From positions 2,912,501 to 2,976,500 of the forward strand of contig NZ_CP012160.1 in NCBI RefSeq assembly GCF_001187845.1: DNA of 64,000 bases. Direction: 5' to 3'. Positions 63,293-64,000 of the stretch are shown piece after piece. The notes under the pieces are model-generated. The model saw only the letters and a list, made by a program, of their open reading frames with translations, ran no database searches and was not told where the DNA came from. Numbering within the stretch: the first letter of the stretch is position 1; each line of letters opens with the position of its first letter. Source of the stretch: Octadecabacter temperatus. GTDB taxonomy: Bacteria > Pseudomonadota > Alphaproteobacteria > Rhodobacterales > Rhodobacteraceae. The position numbers and the translations under genes were made by a program.

Positions 63293-64000
63293 TCACGTGT
63301 ACAAACAGTCGCGGATTTGGGTCAAACCACGCTGCATTTCTTCTATTGGGGCGACGAGTGCCACCCGGATATAACCTTCGCCTGGGTCACCGCTTGGATC
63401 GGGACGGCTCAGGTACGCGCCGGGCAAAACCCGAACGCCAGTTTCTTTCCACAGCTTACGTGCTGCGGATTCTCCATCCTCAACCGGAAGCCACAGGAAA
63501 AACCCTGCCTCCGGTGAAGTGTAGCTATTCACGCCTGCAAAAATCGCGTCTGCGGCGTCAAATTTCGCACGGTAAAGCGCGCGGTTTTCAATTACGTGGG
63601 CCTCATCTGACCAAACACGCGTCGACACGCGCTGGATCGGCATAGGAAGCGGCGCGCCCGCATAGGCCCGCAGCTGACGCATTTCTTTGGTGTTCTTTGG
63701 CCCGCTCACCACAAAGCCAGACCGCAGGCCCGGAAGGTTGCTGCGCTTGGACAAAGAATGAAACGCAACCACGCGTTCAGGGTCACACCCAGTATCAGCC
63801 GCGGCCTCAAGCACACCCATCGGCGGCGTGTCGCGATAAATCTCGGAATAGCACTCATCCGCGAAAATCTTGAAATCGTGCTTTTCAGCAAGCGCGATCA
63901 GTTGCGCCCAGTATTCGCGGCTTGCAACGGCACCCTGTGGATTGGCGGGGCTACAGATGTAAGCAATCGTTGTGCGATCCAGTATTTCAGGATCAAGTGC
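63293..64000 (-). CDS. Class I/II aminotransferase, C-terminal part (N-terminus outside window)
   Basis: 236 residues of a pyridoxal-phosphate aminotransferase, continuing off the right edge. The PLP-contact region appears as [13 protein letters not shown] and [15 protein letters not shown], and the Schiff-base lysine as [17 protein letters not shown]. The C-terminal part [12 protein letters not shown] and [10 protein letters not shown] is typical of DapC/aspartate-aminotransferase relatives. Located directly upstream of ftsK (12 bases), as is common in the clade. Substrate undetermined; succinyldiaminopimelate aminotransferase (dapC) is the most common annotation in this position. Confidence 0.9.
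   Translation of the reverse strand, partial: ALDPEILDRTTIAYICSPANPQGAVASREYWAQLIALAEKHDFKIFADECYSEIYRDTPPMGVLEAAADTGCDPERVVAFHSLSKRSNLPGLRSGFVVSGPKNTKEMRQLRAYAGAPLPMPIQRVSTRVWSDEAHVIENRALYRAKFDAADAIFAGVNSYTSPEAGFFLWLPVEDGESAARKLWKETGVRVLPGAYLSRPDPSGDPGEGYIRVALVAPIEEMQRGLTQIRDCLYT

Noticed and set aside
1..64000. Prophage, integrative element or insertion sequence
   Set aside because: No integrase, transposase, terminal inverted repeats or tRNA-adjacent direct repeat was seen; the tRNA-Val is followed by rpmJ.

Overview
The window looks like chromosomal DNA of a marine alphaproteobacterium of the Rhodobacteraceae (Roseobacter clade; the Octadecabacter/Loktanella/Yoonia neighbourhood is a guess). 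The reasons are the moderate GC content, the gene order (rsmB-heparinase-purH-lspA-DUF3035-M16-M16; aminotransferase-ftsK with lolA nearby; rbfA/truB/rpsO/pnp), the zinc-ribbon-tailed DinB and the two dimethylglycine-dehydrogenase-like proteins flanking a betaine-homocysteine methyltransferase. I see no phage, transposase, integrase or CRISPR array, and coding density is high. Most genes are ordinary housekeeping genes, with a scattering of clade-restricted small, membrane or secreted proteins.

Layout. 1-5.2 kb: a cut gene, an MFS transporter, the methionine sulfoxide repair pair MsrP/MsrQ (separated by a terminator), an FMN/Fe-S glutamate-synthase-like protein and a 54-residue membrane protein. 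5.2-9.1 kb: clpB with a near-consensus heat-shock promoter, divergent from pyrF. 9.2-12.8 kb: NfeD/SPFH pair, dinB and an N-formylglutamate amidohydrolase. 12.9-20.2 kb: tRNA-Val(GAC), rpmJ, a secreted triple-repeat protein, a cysteine-free caspase-like protein with peptidoglycan-binding modules, a tandemly duplicated unknown protein, saccharopine dehydrogenase and two overlapping lipoproteins. 20.2-30.6 kb: a long leftward run of rsmB, heparinase-like, purH, lspA, bamF-like, an M16 protease pair and mutL. 30.6-41.6 kb: sdhAF4-like, dapB, then the translation/RNA cluster rbfA-truB-rpsO-pnp interrupted by several unrelated genes, ending with an L,D-transpeptidase. 41.7-45.8 kb: aquaporin, 1-Cys peroxiredoxin, a kinase-like fusion protein, RluA-type pseudouridine synthase and RarD.

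45.9-53.3 kb is the most distinctive block: six tightly packed leftward genes (XRE-cupin regulator, LysE exporter, GFA-fold protein, DMGDH-like oxidoreductase, BHMT, second DMGDH-like oxidoreductase) behind a near-perfect 30-bp palindrome. Inferred function: stepwise demethylation of glycine betaine through dimethylglycine and sarcosine, feeding methionine and one-carbon folate pools, controlled by the operon's own first gene. A free-methionine-sulfoxide reductase lies just upstream. Together with MsrPQ and the peroxiredoxin, methionine supply and repair is a recurring theme, although these loci are not one operon.

53.8-64 kb: gamma-glutamyltransferase, hspQ, a lysozyme-fold lipoprotein with a ParB-like partner, lolA, a PepSY membrane protein with a small exported partner, ftsK and a cut aminotransferase. 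All calls are made by eye from sequence; no database search was run.
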